64,000 nt of DNA from Palsa-360 sp963710315 (GTDB lineage Bacteria; Acidobacteriota; Terriglobia; Acidiferrales; UBA7541), in NCBI GenBank assembly GCA_963710315.1, contig CAVPZW010000009.1, positions 1 through 64,000 of the forward strand, read 5' to 3'. Below the pieces are notes generated by a model that saw only the letters and a list, made by a program, of their open reading frames with translations, ran no database searches and was not told where the DNA came from. Positions 52,507-61,399 of the stretch are shown here, in pieces. The position numbers and the translations under genes are program-made. How positions within the stretch are numbered: the stretch's first letter is position 1; each line of letters opens with the position of its first letter.

Positions 52507-53073
52507 TCATGCTTTGGCTTCGCGCGAAGCCGCTTCCCACTTCCCTTGCGCCTTGACGATCAATTCGATCACTTCGCGGACCGCGCCGTCGCCGCCCGAG
52601 CGCTTGGTAATAAAATGCGCGGCGCGCTTCACTTCAGGAGCGGCGTTGGCCACCGCAACCGCCAGACCCACGCGCTCCAGGATTGGAATGTCGGGCAGAT
52701 CGTCGCCCACATAGGCTACTTCCGCATCGCCGGCCCCGGTAATCTGCAATATATCCTCGAAGGAGCCGAGTTTCGTGGAGCGGTGCTGGTAGACAAACTC
52801 GATTTCGCATTCGCGGGCGCGCTGCGCGACGGCCGTGGATTCCCTGCCGGTGATGATCCCTGTGCGAATTCCCGCGGCGCGCGCGAGCTTCAGTCCCGCC
52901 CCGTCATACGCGCTGAATCCCTTGATTTCGCTGGCCGTGCCGTCTCTCCGCGAGAGTAGCCAAATATGGCCGTCAGTCAGCACGCCGTCCACATCCATGA
53001 TCAGCACGCGAATTTTTTTCGCCCGCGCCGTAAGAGTCGTCGCCGATTTCTTTCCCGCAAGCTTTCTCGCCAT
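52507..53073 (-). CDS. kdsC: KdsC, 3-deoxy-D-manno-octulosonate 8-phosphate phosphatase
   Basis: A 188-residue HAD-superfamily phosphatase. Motif I is VLIMDVDGVLTDG (D27, D29). Then come IKGFSAYDGAGLKLARAAGI, TGIITGRESTAVAQRARECE and the C-terminal VAYVGDDLPDIPILERVGLA, all hallmarks of KdsC. It removes phosphate from Kdo-8-phosphate, the third Kdo step in lipopolysaccharide core synthesis. It lies downstream of kdsD, separated by a long inverted repeat. The basic N-terminal extension (~20 residues) is unusual but harmless. Confidence 0.92.
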   Translation of the reverse strand: MARKLAGKKSATTLTARAKKIRVLIMDVDGVLTDGHIWLLSRRDGTASEIKGFSAYDGAGLKLARAAGIRTGIITGRESTAVAQRARECEIEFVYQHRSTKLGSFEDILQITGAGDAEVAYVGDDLPDIPILERVGLAVAVANAAPEVKRAAHFITKRSGGDGAVREVIELIVKAQGKWEAASREAKA

Positions 53074-53093
53074 TGAAATCAGACCTCTCCATG

Positions 53094-53204
53094 TCTCCGG
53101 TTTTCTCCTCTTTTCTCTGTGTGCTCTGTGTTAAAGCTTTTTAGCCGCAACGCCGGAAAACCCTTAACACAGAGCACACAGAGAAAAGAGGAGAAAACCG
53201 GAGA
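53094..53204. repeat. Long perfect inverted repeat, family C, between kdsD and kdsC
   Basis: Two 41-base arms (53094-53134 and 53164-53204) are exact reverse complements with a 29-base loop. The core of the arm is CTCTTTTCTCTGTGTGCTCT. It ends two bases from the kdsD stop codon and lies within a presumed operon, so it may insert a hairpin into the kds transcript. Confidence 0.93.
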
Positions 53205-53206
53205 AA

Positions 53207-54166
53207 CTAGAACAATTCCAGCGTCCACAGGTCGTGCAGGTGCACCACGCCCAGCGGCTTTCGCGCGGCATCGCCCACCACCAGTGAAGTGATGTGCCGC
53301 TCTTCCATGATGCGCAAGGCGCTGCCGGCCAGTTCGCCGGGCGCCAATGTTTGCGGCGTCTTGTTCATGCAATCGCCCACAACCAATTCCATGGTGGCGG
53401 CTCCGCGCTGCTGCATCAGGCGGCGCAAGTCGCCATCGGTCAGAATTCCCGCAAGGCGGCCCTCGCTGTCCACAACCGTGGTCATGCCCAATCCCTTTTT
53501 GCTGATTTCGTAAATCACGTCCGGCATTTTCGCGGTGATGGGAACGCGCGGCAGGTCCTCGCCGGAGTGCATCAGATTTTCCACGCGCAAGAGTTTTTTG
53601 CCCAGGCGCCCGCCGGGATGCAACGCGGCGAAATCGCCGGGGCTAAACCCGCGGCGTTCCAGCAGCGCCACGGCCAGCGCGTCGCCCATGGCCATTGCTA
53701 CGGTCGTCGAAGCAGTCGGCGCCAGATTCAGCGAGCAGGCTTCTTCCTTGACGCTGACGTCCAGCACCACATCGCTGGCCGAGGCAATGGTGGACTTGGG
53801 ATGCCCGGTGAGCGCGATCATGCGCAGCCCCAGCCGCTTGATGGTCTCCAGCAGCGCCACGATTTCCTCGGTCTCGCCGCCGTAGCTCACGGCCATCACC
53901 ACGTCTTCGCGCATCAGCATGCCCAGATCGCCGTGCACGGCCTCCGCCGGATGCAGAAAAACCGAAGGCGAACCCGTGCTGGAAAATGTCGCCGCGATTT
54001 TCCGGCCGATCAATCCCGACTTGCCCATTCCGATGATCACCACGCGGCCCTTGCAGCCCAGCAAAAGCTCGACAGCGCGCTCGAAACTGGCGTCCAGCCG
54101 CTGCAGCAGCTCGGTGAGCGCCTCGGCCTCGATGCGCAGAACGCGCCTTGCCGTATCCAGGCTCAC
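53207..54166 (-). CDS. kdsD: KdsD/KpsF-type arabinose-5-phosphate isomerase
   Basis: A 319-residue sugar-phosphate isomerase that makes D-arabinose 5-phosphate from ribulose 5-phosphate for Kdo. SIS domain: GRVVIIGMGKSGLIGRKIAA, TFSSTGSPSVFLHPAEAVHG, VVMAVSYGGETEEIVALLET. Two C-terminal CBS domains follow (LMHSGEDLPRVPITAKMPDV, GRLAGILTDGDLRRLMQQRG, LGVVHLHDLWTL). The start overlaps the kdsA stop codon by four bases, which indicates co-translation. Confidence 0.95.
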   Translation of the reverse strand: MSLDTARRVLRIEAEALTELLQRLDASFERAVELLLGCKGRVVIIGMGKSGLIGRKIAATFSSTGSPSVFLHPAEAVHGDLGMLMREDVVMAVSYGGETEEIVALLETIKRLGLRMIALTGHPKSTIASASDVVLDVSVKEEACSLNLAPTASTTVAMAMGDALAVALLERRGFSPGDFAALHPGGRLGKKLLRVENLMHSGEDLPRVPITAKMPDVIYEISKKGLGMTTVVDSEGRLAGILTDGDLRRLMQQRGAATMELVVGDCMNKTPQTLAPGELAGSALRIMEERHITSLVVGDAARKPLGVVHLHDLWTLELF

Positions 54167-55002
54167 TGCACGCTCCAGCCGCGAACCAATGTGGCAATCT
54201 GTTTCAGCTTTCCAAGCAGCGCCGGCAATTCCGCAAGCGGCAAAGCATTCGTTCCATCCGACAGAGCCTTGGCCGGATTGTCATGCACTTCCAGAAAAAC
54301 GCCGTCCACGCCCACGGCAACGCCGGCGCGCGCCAGCGGCTCGATGAATTCGGGCTGCCCGCCACTCGATTTTCCCGCTCCGCCAGGGAGCTGCACCGAA
54401 TGGGTCACGTCAAAGACCACCGGGCAGCCCGTCTTTCGCATGATCGGAAACGAGCGCATATCCACCACAAGATTTTGATAGCCGAAGGAAGCCCCCCGTT
54501 CGGTGAGAAAAATTTGATTATTGCCGGTCTTGGCAATTTTCTCCACGGCGTTGGCCATTTCCCATGGCGAAAGGAATTGCCCCTTTTTCAGGTTGACCAC
54601 GCGGCCGGTGAGTCCCGCGGCAATCAGCAAGTCCGTCTGCCGCGAAAGAAACGCCGGAATTTGCAGAACGTCGGCCACTTCCGCCGCATGAGCCGCTTGC
54701 GAGACTTCGTGAATGTCGGTCAGGATCGGAAGCCCGAAACGCTCCTTGACGAGTTTCAGGATTCGCAATCCCTCCGCAAGACCCGGTCCTCGATAGGATT
54801 GCCCCGACGAGCGGTTGGCCTTGTCATAGGAGGCCTTGAAGACATAGGGCACGCCGGCATGGGCCGCAATTTCCGCGATCCGCTCGGCCATCATCAGCGC
54901 ATGGTCCGCGCTTTCTATCACGCATGGTCCGGCAATCAGAAACAGCGGTTGATTGCCGCCGATGCGCACGTTTCCAATCGAAATTTCCCTGGCTATTTGC
55001 AT
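54163..55002 (-). CDS. kdsA: KdsA, 3-deoxy-8-phosphooctulonate synthase
   Basis: A 279-residue enzyme that condenses phosphoenolpyruvate with arabinose 5-phosphate. Conserved text: PLFLIAGPCVIESADHALMM, VFKASYDKANRSSGQSYRGP, PILTDIHEVSQAAHAAEVAD, LQIPAFLSRQTDLLIAAGLT, LTERGASFGYQNLVVDMRSF, and VFDVTHSVQLPGG. It lies 90 bases downstream of pyrG and overlaps kdsD. The pyrG-kdsA-kdsD-kdsC order is a normal Kdo arrangement. Confidence 0.97.
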   Translation of the reverse strand: MQIAREISIGNVRIGGNQPLFLIAGPCVIESADHALMMAERIAEIAAHAGVPYVFKASYDKANRSSGQSYRGPGLAEGLRILKLVKERFGLPILTDIHEVSQAAHAAEVADVLQIPAFLSRQTDLLIAAGLTGRVVNLKKGQFLSPWEMANAVEKIAKTGNNQIFLTERGASFGYQNLVVDMRSFPIMRKTGCPVVFDVTHSVQLPGGAGKSSGGQPEFIEPLARAGVAVGVDGVFLEVHDNPAKALSDGTNALPLAELPALLGKLKQIATLVRGWSVQ

Positions 55003-55092
55003 TCTATTTTCTCTCTAACAATCGAGGCGATTCATAGCCTATGCGGGACAGGCAAGTTTTGCAACGGGAGCAGCTGCGAAATTAAAAATCTA

Positions 55093-56763
55093 CTAGTCGG
55101 CCTGCGAGGGCTTGGCTGACATGGAGATCGTGGAAGGTCTTCCCGGCGGCGCAGCGTCACCGCGGTGCTGATGCGCGTGCGCCGCGCCCATGAAAGCGTA
55201 GAAGAGCGGGTGCGGCACAAGTGGCCTGGACTTGAATTCCGGATGGAACTGGCAGGCCAGGAACCAGGGATGGTCCGGGGCCTCGATGATTTCCACGTAC
55301 TTGCCGTCGGGCGAGCGGCCGGTGATGCGGAAACCCGCATCCGTCAAAACTTTTTCATATTCGCAATTGAATTCGTAGCGGTGGCGGTGGCGCTCGCTGA
55401 TATCGCTGGTTCCGTAAGCCTTGAAGGCAGTGGAATCTTTTTCGATCTTGCAGGGCCAGGCGCCCAGGCGCATGGTGCCGCCCATTTCGTCCACGCCCAA
55501 GAGTTCGCGCAGCTTGTAAATCACGCGATGCGGCGTCTGCGGATCGAACTCGGTGCTGTCCGCGCCGGCCAGGCCCACAACGTCGCGCGCATATTCGATG
55601 GTGGCGCACTGCATGCCGAGGCAAATGCCGAAGAACGGAACCTTGTGCGTGCGCGCATATTCGATGGCGTAGATCATTCCCTGAATGCCGCGCTTGCCAA
55701 AGCCGCCGGGGATCAGAATTCCGTCGGCGTGCTGCAATCGCTTGGCCGCAGTCTCGCGCGAATCCAGGTCCTCGGCCTCAACCCACTCGATCACGGCGCG
55801 GTCCTTATGCGCCAAGCCGCCGTGAATCAGCGATTCACGCAAACTTTTGTAGGCGTCCTCCAGCTGCACATATTTTCCCACCACGGCGATTCGCACCTGG
55901 CCCTGCGGCTTGCGAATGCGCTCCAGCAACTCGAACCACGCGCTCATGTCGCGTTCGCGCGCTTCCAGATGCAGCAGCTTAAGAATCTGGTCGTCCAGCC
56001 CTTCGTCCGCCAGCGCCACGGGCACGGCGTAAATGGTGTCCATGTCCGGCATGGAAATCACGCGCGCTTCCGGCACGTTGCAGAAGAGAGCGATCTTCTT
56101 TTTCAGATCCTGCGGCACGGTGCGGTCGCTGCGGCATAGCAGAATGTCAGGCTGAATTCCGATGGAAAGAAGTTCCTTCACCGAATGCTGCGTGGGCTTG
56201 GTCTTCAATTCACCGGCCGTCGGGATGTACGGCACCAGCGTCACGTGCACGTGCACAAAATTTTCAGGGCCAAGCTCCAGGCGCATCTGTCGAACCGCTT
56301 CGAGGAATGGAAGCGATTCGATGTCTCCGACCGTGCCGCCGATTTCCACGATGACCACGTCGGTGTCCACCGCAATCTTGCGAAACGCGGATTTAATTTC
56401 GTCGGTGACGTGCGGAATCACCTGCACCGTCTTGCCGAGGTAATCCCCGCGCCGCTCCCGTGTGAGGATGGACTCGTAGATTCTGCCGGTGGTCCAGTTG
56501 TGATCGCGTGTAAGTTTGGCGTGTGTGAAGCGTTCGTAGTGGCCGAGGTCCAGATCGGTTTCAGCGCCGTCGTCGGTGACGTACACTTCGCCGTGCTGAT
56601 ACGGGCTCATGGTGCCCGGATCGACGTTCAGATAAGGATCGCATTTTTGGAGAGTGACTCGGAGACCACGGCTCTCAAGCAGGCAGCCAATCGACGCCGC
56701 TGCAACACCCTTGCCCAGGGAGGATACAACACCACCGGTAACAAAAATATACTTCGGCGCCAT
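55093..56763 (-). CDS. pyrG: PyrG, CTP synthase
   Basis: A 556-residue enzyme that aminates UTP to CTP; CTP is also needed by KdsB to activate Kdo. Synthase domain: KYIFVTGGVVSSLGKGVAAA, PYLNVDPGTMSPYQHGEVYV, VIVEIGGTVGDIESLPFLEA. Class I glutaminase domain: ILIPGGFGKRGIQGMIYAIE, the nucleophile cysteine in PFFGICLGMQCA, and the C-terminal FLACQFHPEFKSRPL. It heads the kds unit in this window. Confidence 0.98.
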   Translation of the reverse strand: MAPKYIFVTGGVVSSLGKGVAAASIGCLLESRGLRVTLQKCDPYLNVDPGTMSPYQHGEVYVTDDGAETDLDLGHYERFTHAKLTRDHNWTTGRIYESILTRERRGDYLGKTVQVIPHVTDEIKSAFRKIAVDTDVVIVEIGGTVGDIESLPFLEAVRQMRLELGPENFVHVHVTLVPYIPTAGELKTKPTQHSVKELLSIGIQPDILLCRSDRTVPQDLKKKIALFCNVPEARVISMPDMDTIYAVPVALADEGLDDQILKLLHLEARERDMSAWFELLERIRKPQGQVRIAVVGKYVQLEDAYKSLRESLIHGGLAHKDRAVIEWVEAEDLDSRETAAKRLQHADGILIPGGFGKRGIQGMIYAIEYARTHKVPFFGICLGMQCATIEYARDVVGLAGADSTEFDPQTPHRVIYKLRELLGVDEMGGTMRLGAWPCKIEKDSTAFKAYGTSDISERHRHRYEFNCEYEKVLTDAGFRITGRSPDGKYVEIIEAPDHPWFLACQFHPEFKSRPLVPHPLFYAFMGAAHAHQHRGDAAPPGRPSTISMSAKPSQAD

Positions 56764-56958
56764 CCGCTCAGTTCCAGCCGCTTAAAAATAAAATCGGACG
56801 CGGAACTGGGTTCAATCCTCCAAAAAGATGTTGGCGTACAACGCATTCTAGGGGGAAAGGTGAGTCGCTGTCAATGTGAAGCCGCAGAAGGGCAAAAATT
56901 TTGCAAAATTTCCGAGAACGGAACTGTTATCGGGCGCAATCGACGGCGAATTCCGGGA

Positions 56959-56992
56959 GATTGCGCGAAACGAACAAACGTTTCGCGCAATC
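56959..56992. terminator. Hairpin between the phosphoesterase gene and pyrG
   Basis: A perfect 14-bp stem (GATTGCGCGAAACG / CGTTTCGCGCAATC) with a 6-base loop, 18 bases beyond the phosphoesterase stop. No T-run follows, so termination is likely but not classical. The rest of this 247-base gap shows nothing recognisable. Confidence 0.6.
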
Positions 56993-57010
56993 CGCCTTGG
57001 AGAATAGGTC

Positions 57011-58279
57011 TTACCACTTGCCGTCGTGATCGCGATCGTGCTCATGCCCGAACAGATCGGTCATGACCTTGACGTTGCTGTCGCAAGCGTGGTTCAGGCA
57101 AGGCAGGCCGAAACCCGCTTCCACCGACTTGAGCAAGGAGAAGTGCGTGTAGAACTGCGCGCTCTGCACGCCGTGAACGCCGTAGTTGGTGTCCACAATC
57201 GTGAGCACCTGGTTGGCAATGGGCGTGGCGCTGTAATCGTTTTCATCCCACAGAACGATGATGGCGTTGTGGCCTTCTTTCCAGACAGGCGAACCGTGAA
57301 TCGCTTTCACGATGTTCCGCAAGGCCAGGTCGCCCTGATAAATCAACGCCGGATTTAGTCCAACTTGTGTGCCGTTATCATTCGGATCGTAGTCGCACAC
57401 CGGGCCGGCATTGGGGCGACCATGCTGATCGTTGCATTGGTTCGGAGCGATGAACGAATAGTTGGGCACGTGGCCGGACTCCAGGTCTTCAAAGAGGCCT
57501 TGCTTGCCTTCGAATCCCACCACATTCTTCAGGCTGTTGTCGGAATTGCCGCCCTGTTCGACGTTCAGAAAATAAGCGAACGGGTTGTGCTTTACGGCGT
57601 AAAGATTGATCAGTGTTTGCGTTTCGGCGGGCAATACGCTGGTTATCGAAATCAGGTTGGAGAAGTAACCGTCGGCATTGTTAACGCCATCGGCTCCGGC
57701 AGCGGGCAAGCTTTCCTGATAGCTCTTCCAGCTCATTCCCCGCTCGACCAACTGATCCGCAATGGTCTTCCCGGAGATATTGGTTGCCGCGGGAATCGAT
57801 TGGATTCCGTCGATTTCGGTCACTTCGGTGATTGCCGGAGGAGCGGTTTCATTGCTGAAATCGAACACCGGTGTCGCTGCATCGGTGCCGGTTCCCCAGA
57901 TCGGGCAATTCGGAACGGAGTCGTTATCAAAGTGCGTGATTCCCGAGGCCAGGTTGGTGACGCAATTAGTGTTGTGCCAGTCCGGGGAATTGTCGTTCAG
58001 GATTCCAAAGTTCGATCCGCCGGCCACTTCCAGGTAGTTGGTCAGGCTGGGGTGGGCCACGGCAAAGTAATTGTTGGCCGCGTTGGCCGACTGCATGTAC
58101 TTGTTGGCGAACGGCGCGCTGGGGTTGCCGACAATCTGGCCGTACGCGTGATTCTCCATCATGATGACAAAAACGTGATCCAGGTGCGGTACTCCTTTGG
58201 GGACATCTCCCTCATTGGCGAACATGGGGGCTGCCATCATGGCAAATGCGAGCCCCAGGGCTGCGGCTTTCTTAAACAT
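57011..58279 (-). CDS. Secreted phosphoesterase (phospholipase C / acid phosphatase family)
   Basis: A 422-residue exported protein from ATG 58279 (AAAGGTGAT upstream); the frame opens at 58462. Signal peptide ALGLAFAMMAAPMFA is followed by the family start LDHVFVIMMENHAYGQIVGN and NNYFAVAHPSLTNYLEVAGG. Later motifs are WKSYQESLP, YSFIAPNQCNDQHGRP and NAIIVLWDENDYSATPIANQ. These are typical of the PF04185-type phosphoesterase family, which includes phospholipases C and acid phosphatases. The substrate is not predictable. Confidence 0.88.
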   Translation of the reverse strand: MFKKAAALGLAFAMMAAPMFANEGDVPKGVPHLDHVFVIMMENHAYGQIVGNPSAPFANKYMQSANAANNYFAVAHPSLTNYLEVAGGSNFGILNDNSPDWHNTNCVTNLASGITHFDNDSVPNCPIWGTGTDAATPVFDFSNETAPPAITEVTEIDGIQSIPAATNISGKTIADQLVERGMSWKSYQESLPAAGADGVNNADGYFSNLISITSVLPAETQTLINLYAVKHNPFAYFLNVEQGGNSDNSLKNVVGFEGKQGLFEDLESGHVPNYSFIAPNQCNDQHGRPNAGPVCDYDPNDNGTQVGLNPALIYQGDLALRNIVKAIHGSPVWKEGHNAIIVLWDENDYSATPIANQVLTIVDTNYGVHGVQSAQFYTHFSLLKSVEAGFGLPCLNHACDSNVKVMTDLFGHEHDRDHDGKW

Positions 58280-58820
58280 GTCAATCACCTTTCTTGTGCG
58301 GGAAGCTGGGATTGCCGCCACTCTGAGGACGCAGAGAGGGCTGGCGCGACCAGCGGTACTCTGGAATCCGCTCATTGCCCCAGGGTTACAACAGCGCAAA
58401 TATTTGGTAAACGAGGCCGCCGGAGGAAAAGGCAAGCTTTTGATTCCATTCCATTCTCGCATCGTTTCGTGGTGTTCAACTGAGCTCGGATGGTCTAGAA
58501 TCGATTCTTCATTTTGGCGTGAAAGCGTAAGGCAGCGGGCCGCGAAACGCTTGCTGGGATTCAGGGGAAGTGCAAATTCTTCTTGACTTTATCGGGGGGC
58601 AACGGTCTATTGTCACATTCCGCTTCTGTGCAGGCGACACTATGATGCGACGCCGCATCTATGCCTCGCGGGGAATGAGTTTCAGTCCAGTTTCCTAAAC
58701 GGTTTTTGCGACCACCATTGGTTGCAGGTGTGTGGATGCGGGCCTGCTTGGGGCCCGACGGGTGCGAGGGGCCGTATCTTCCTCGGGAAAATCAGCGTTG
58801 AGCGGGCGGGGGGATTTCTA
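58280..58820. other. Divergent intergenic region
   Basis: This 541-base spacer lies between the phosphoesterase and the first modular lipoprotein. A TTGACT (58583-58588), a 17-base spacer and TCTATT (58606-58611) form a weak plus-strand promoter-like element. The open frame of the following gene extends back to 58722 but lacks a credible start there. No gene or repeat was recognised. Confidence 0.4.
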
Positions 58821-61043
58821 GTGTTTGAGCCAACTTTTCATTTGGGGCGCGGCAGGGTGCGTTGGGAGAGAGTTCTTTTCTTCTTCGGGCTGACAGCGAC
58901 GCTGGCAATTCTGAGTTCCTGCGGGTCGAGTTCCACAACCGCGACTCCGACCATTACCATGTCCTGCACTCCCTCCGATGTCCAATTGCTTGCAACTTCT
59001 CAGTGCACGGCCACCGTCTTGAACCTGAGCAGCACATTGGTGAATTGGTCCGTGAGTGGGGCCAGTGGGGCGCCCGCCGGGCTGAACTTTGGGTCCATCA
59101 CGTTGACTGGCGGATTGTATACAGCTCCGTCGGTTATTCCAGGACCTAGCCAGCAGTATAACGCCGTGACCATTACCGCGACTTCCCAAGTGGATTCCAC
59201 ACTGACTGCGACGCAAAACCTGACGCTCATCCCGCCCACCAACATTGCCAACGTCATCTGCGTGGATAACAATTCGCTGGTTGCACCGACCGTATCTTCC
59301 GGCAATCAAATTTCTTGCACGGCTACTTCCTCTACTAATGCAACCGTCGCAGTCAATTGGAGCGTTACAAACACAAATTTCCCCACTGTGACTACCAATC
59401 TTGGCAGCATCTCGGCGCAAGGCATATACAGCGCGCCACTGGTTCCACCGCCGGGGCAGTCCGTCACCATCACAGCCACTTCCCAAGCTTCCGCGACATT
59501 AACATTGAGCACAACCGCCACGGTGGTGTACGGGAATGCAGTCCTGAGCGGGCAGTACGTTTTCTCCACGAGCGGCAGGCTGCCAACACACGCGTTCTGG
59601 GCTCGCGCAGGAAGTTTCTCAGCGGGCGGCGGCACCATCAGAGGCGGTTTGGAGGACACCAATCAGGGCGGATCTCCCAACATCGTCAACAACCAGACCA
59701 GCAACACGAATCCCCCTTCCCCGCGCACCTTTACCGGTTCTTACTCCATCAATCCGGACGGCCGCGGCACAATGCAGTTCTGCGAGGACACCAGCTCGTC
59801 ATGCCCTCAGGGTGGATCGGCAACCGCCTACTTTAGTATCGTGGTTGTTTCCCCCACTCAGGTGCAAATCGCTGAATTCAGCAAACCGGGATCGGCATCC
59901 GCAACCATCATTGCGGGCGGCGAAATGATTTCGCAGAACCAGTCGGTCTTTACAGCCGGCAGCGGAAATCTATCGGGCACCTACTCGTTCAACTTCGCCG
60001 GCGTTTCCACAGGCGCGACGGAAGAGTCTGTCATCGGTGAATTTAACGCCAATGGGCATGGCACCATCAGCGCGGGCGCCGCGAACGTGCCGGGCGAAAT
60101 CGACATAGATCCCACTCCAAGCAGTTCGCCGACACCTCTCGCAGGTACTACCTACACGGTCAGCTCGAACGGCCGCGGGACCGTGACGATTGACGGCTTC
60201 ACGTTCAGCTTTTATCCAGTTTCGGCCAGCCGCACGAAATTTATCGAAATCGATGCGCCCGCGGCCCCAGCGACCACCCCTGACTCCATTTTGCTTGGCG
60301 ATGCATATCTGCAGCAAACAAGCGTGAGTTGCGGCTGGGGGCTCAATGCGCTGAGCGGCTCAACCGTATTTCAAACCTCTGGTGTAAACGCATCGGGCGG
60401 TTTGCCGGGAGTCGTTATCGCGGATATAGGCAGCTTTACTGCTGACGGATTGGCCGGCAATGTTACCGCCGCTTCGATTGACGAAAATAGTGGCGGCACG
60501 GTTTCCTCCGCAGTCGGAACGCTTGCGGGCAGCTACACGATGGATGCTTGTGGCCGAGGGACTCTGGCAATTGGCGCCCACAGCTATGTCTTTTACGTCA
60601 TTTCGCCGTCCTACGCAGTGCTCCAGGAAACGACAACCGGGATCATCTCTCATGGCTTCCTCGTTCCTTCGCAGGGCGGACCATTTGCGAACAGCACCCT
60701 GACTGGCAGCTACGCTTTCCGGCTTGGCGGAACAGACGCCGCGGGAACCGCGGGCAATCGGGAAGATTTTCTAGGGCAGGTTACCAGCACAGGCAGAGGC
60801 ACGGGGCTGGCGGGCACGCTCGATCTCAACGATTTTGGCGCGACGCAAACGCCCGTTGCCATCGCCAATGGAACTTACCTGCCTTCGGGAGGCCTGCGAG
60901 CAACGATGTCCCTCCCGCTGGCGACAACGCCCAGCGCGACAACGCGAAATTTCGTGCTGTATAAGATTAGCCCTACGCTGTTTTATGCCCTGGATGTGGA
61001 CACCACGGGCACGGCGGTTGGCGCAGTCTACAATCAGTTTTAG
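58821..61043 (+). CDS. Modular surface lipoprotein A (Ig-like plus four repeat modules)
   Basis: About 740 residues from GTG 58821 (GGGGGGAT upstream). The N-terminal helix VLFFFGLTATLAILSSCG carries a good lipobox (LSSC). Next are two Ig-like stretches (VNWSVSGASGAPAGLNFGSI with GGLYTAP; VNWSVTNTNFPTVTTNLGSI with QGIYSAP). Then four ~110-residue modules each start like LSGTYSFNFAGV and include GEFNANGHGTISAG, a 'SNGRGTVTI' turn and an 'FSFYPVS' strand. No enzyme motif is seen. A paralogue lies immediately downstream. Attachment to the outer membrane and an adhesive role are inferences. Confidence 0.8.
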   Translation: MFEPTFHLGRGRVRWERVLFFFGLTATLAILSSCGSSSTTATPTITMSCTPSDVQLLATSQCTATVLNLSSTLVNWSVSGASGAPAGLNFGSITLTGGLYTAPSVIPGPSQQYNAVTITATSQVDSTLTATQNLTLIPPTNIANVICVDNNSLVAPTVSSGNQISCTATSSTNATVAVNWSVTNTNFPTVTTNLGSISAQGIYSAPLVPPPGQSVTITATSQASATLTLSTTATVVYGNAVLSGQYVFSTSGRLPTHAFWARAGSFSAGGGTIRGGLEDTNQGGSPNIVNNQTSNTNPPSPRTFTGSYSINPDGRGTMQFCEDTSSSCPQGGSATAYFSIVVVSPTQVQIAEFSKPGSASATIIAGGEMISQNQSVFTAGSGNLSGTYSFNFAGVSTGATEESVIGEFNANGHGTISAGAANVPGEIDIDPTPSSSPTPLAGTTYTVSSNGRGTVTIDGFTFSFYPVSASRTKFIEIDAPAAPATTPDSILLGDAYLQQTSVSCGWGLNALSGSTVFQTSGVNASGGLPGVVIADIGSFTADGLAGNVTAASIDENSGGTVSSAVGTLAGSYTMDACGRGTLAIGAHSYVFYVISPSYAVLQETTTGIISHGFLVPSQGGPFANSTLTGSYAFRLGGTDAAGTAGNREDFLGQVTSTGRGTGLAGTLDLNDFGATQTPVAIANGTYLPSGGLRATMSLPLATTPSATTRNFVLYKISPTLFYALDVDTTGTAVGAVYNQF

Positions 61044-61049
61044 CGGTCC

Positions 61050-61176
61050 GCGGAAAAAGTGGTTTGTTTTGTTATTCCGAGCGGAACGAGGAATCTCTCC
61101 TCGGCTCGGGCACAAGAAAAGAAAGAGAGATTCTTCACTCCGCTCGGAATTACAAAAGGGTGGAGCGCTGTTTCCG
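61050..61176. repeat. Dispersed hairpin element, family B copy 3
   Basis: GCGGAAAAA and TTTCCGC at the ends enclose GTTATTCCGAGCGGAACGAG and CACTCCGCTCGGAATTAC, plus AATCTCTC / GAGAGATT. The arms carry more mismatches than copy 2. It fills most of the 356-base gap between the two lipoprotein genes. Confidence 0.82.
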
Positions 61177-61399
61177 CTGTCCGATATGCCAGAGTATTTA
61201 TCACGGCGGCTTAATGGAAAGCCAGGCACGGAGAACGGCAAGCGCCACAGAGAGTCGCCAGCGCGATACAGGCGACCACTAACCGCCGCATCGCGGCGGG
61301 CAAACTGCAAGATCTAAGATCGAATTCCATGTTTTGGGGATCGGTGTTGTGACGGAATCGCATGTGTTGGGAATCTCGAACAGCAAAGCGCGAGGCGCG

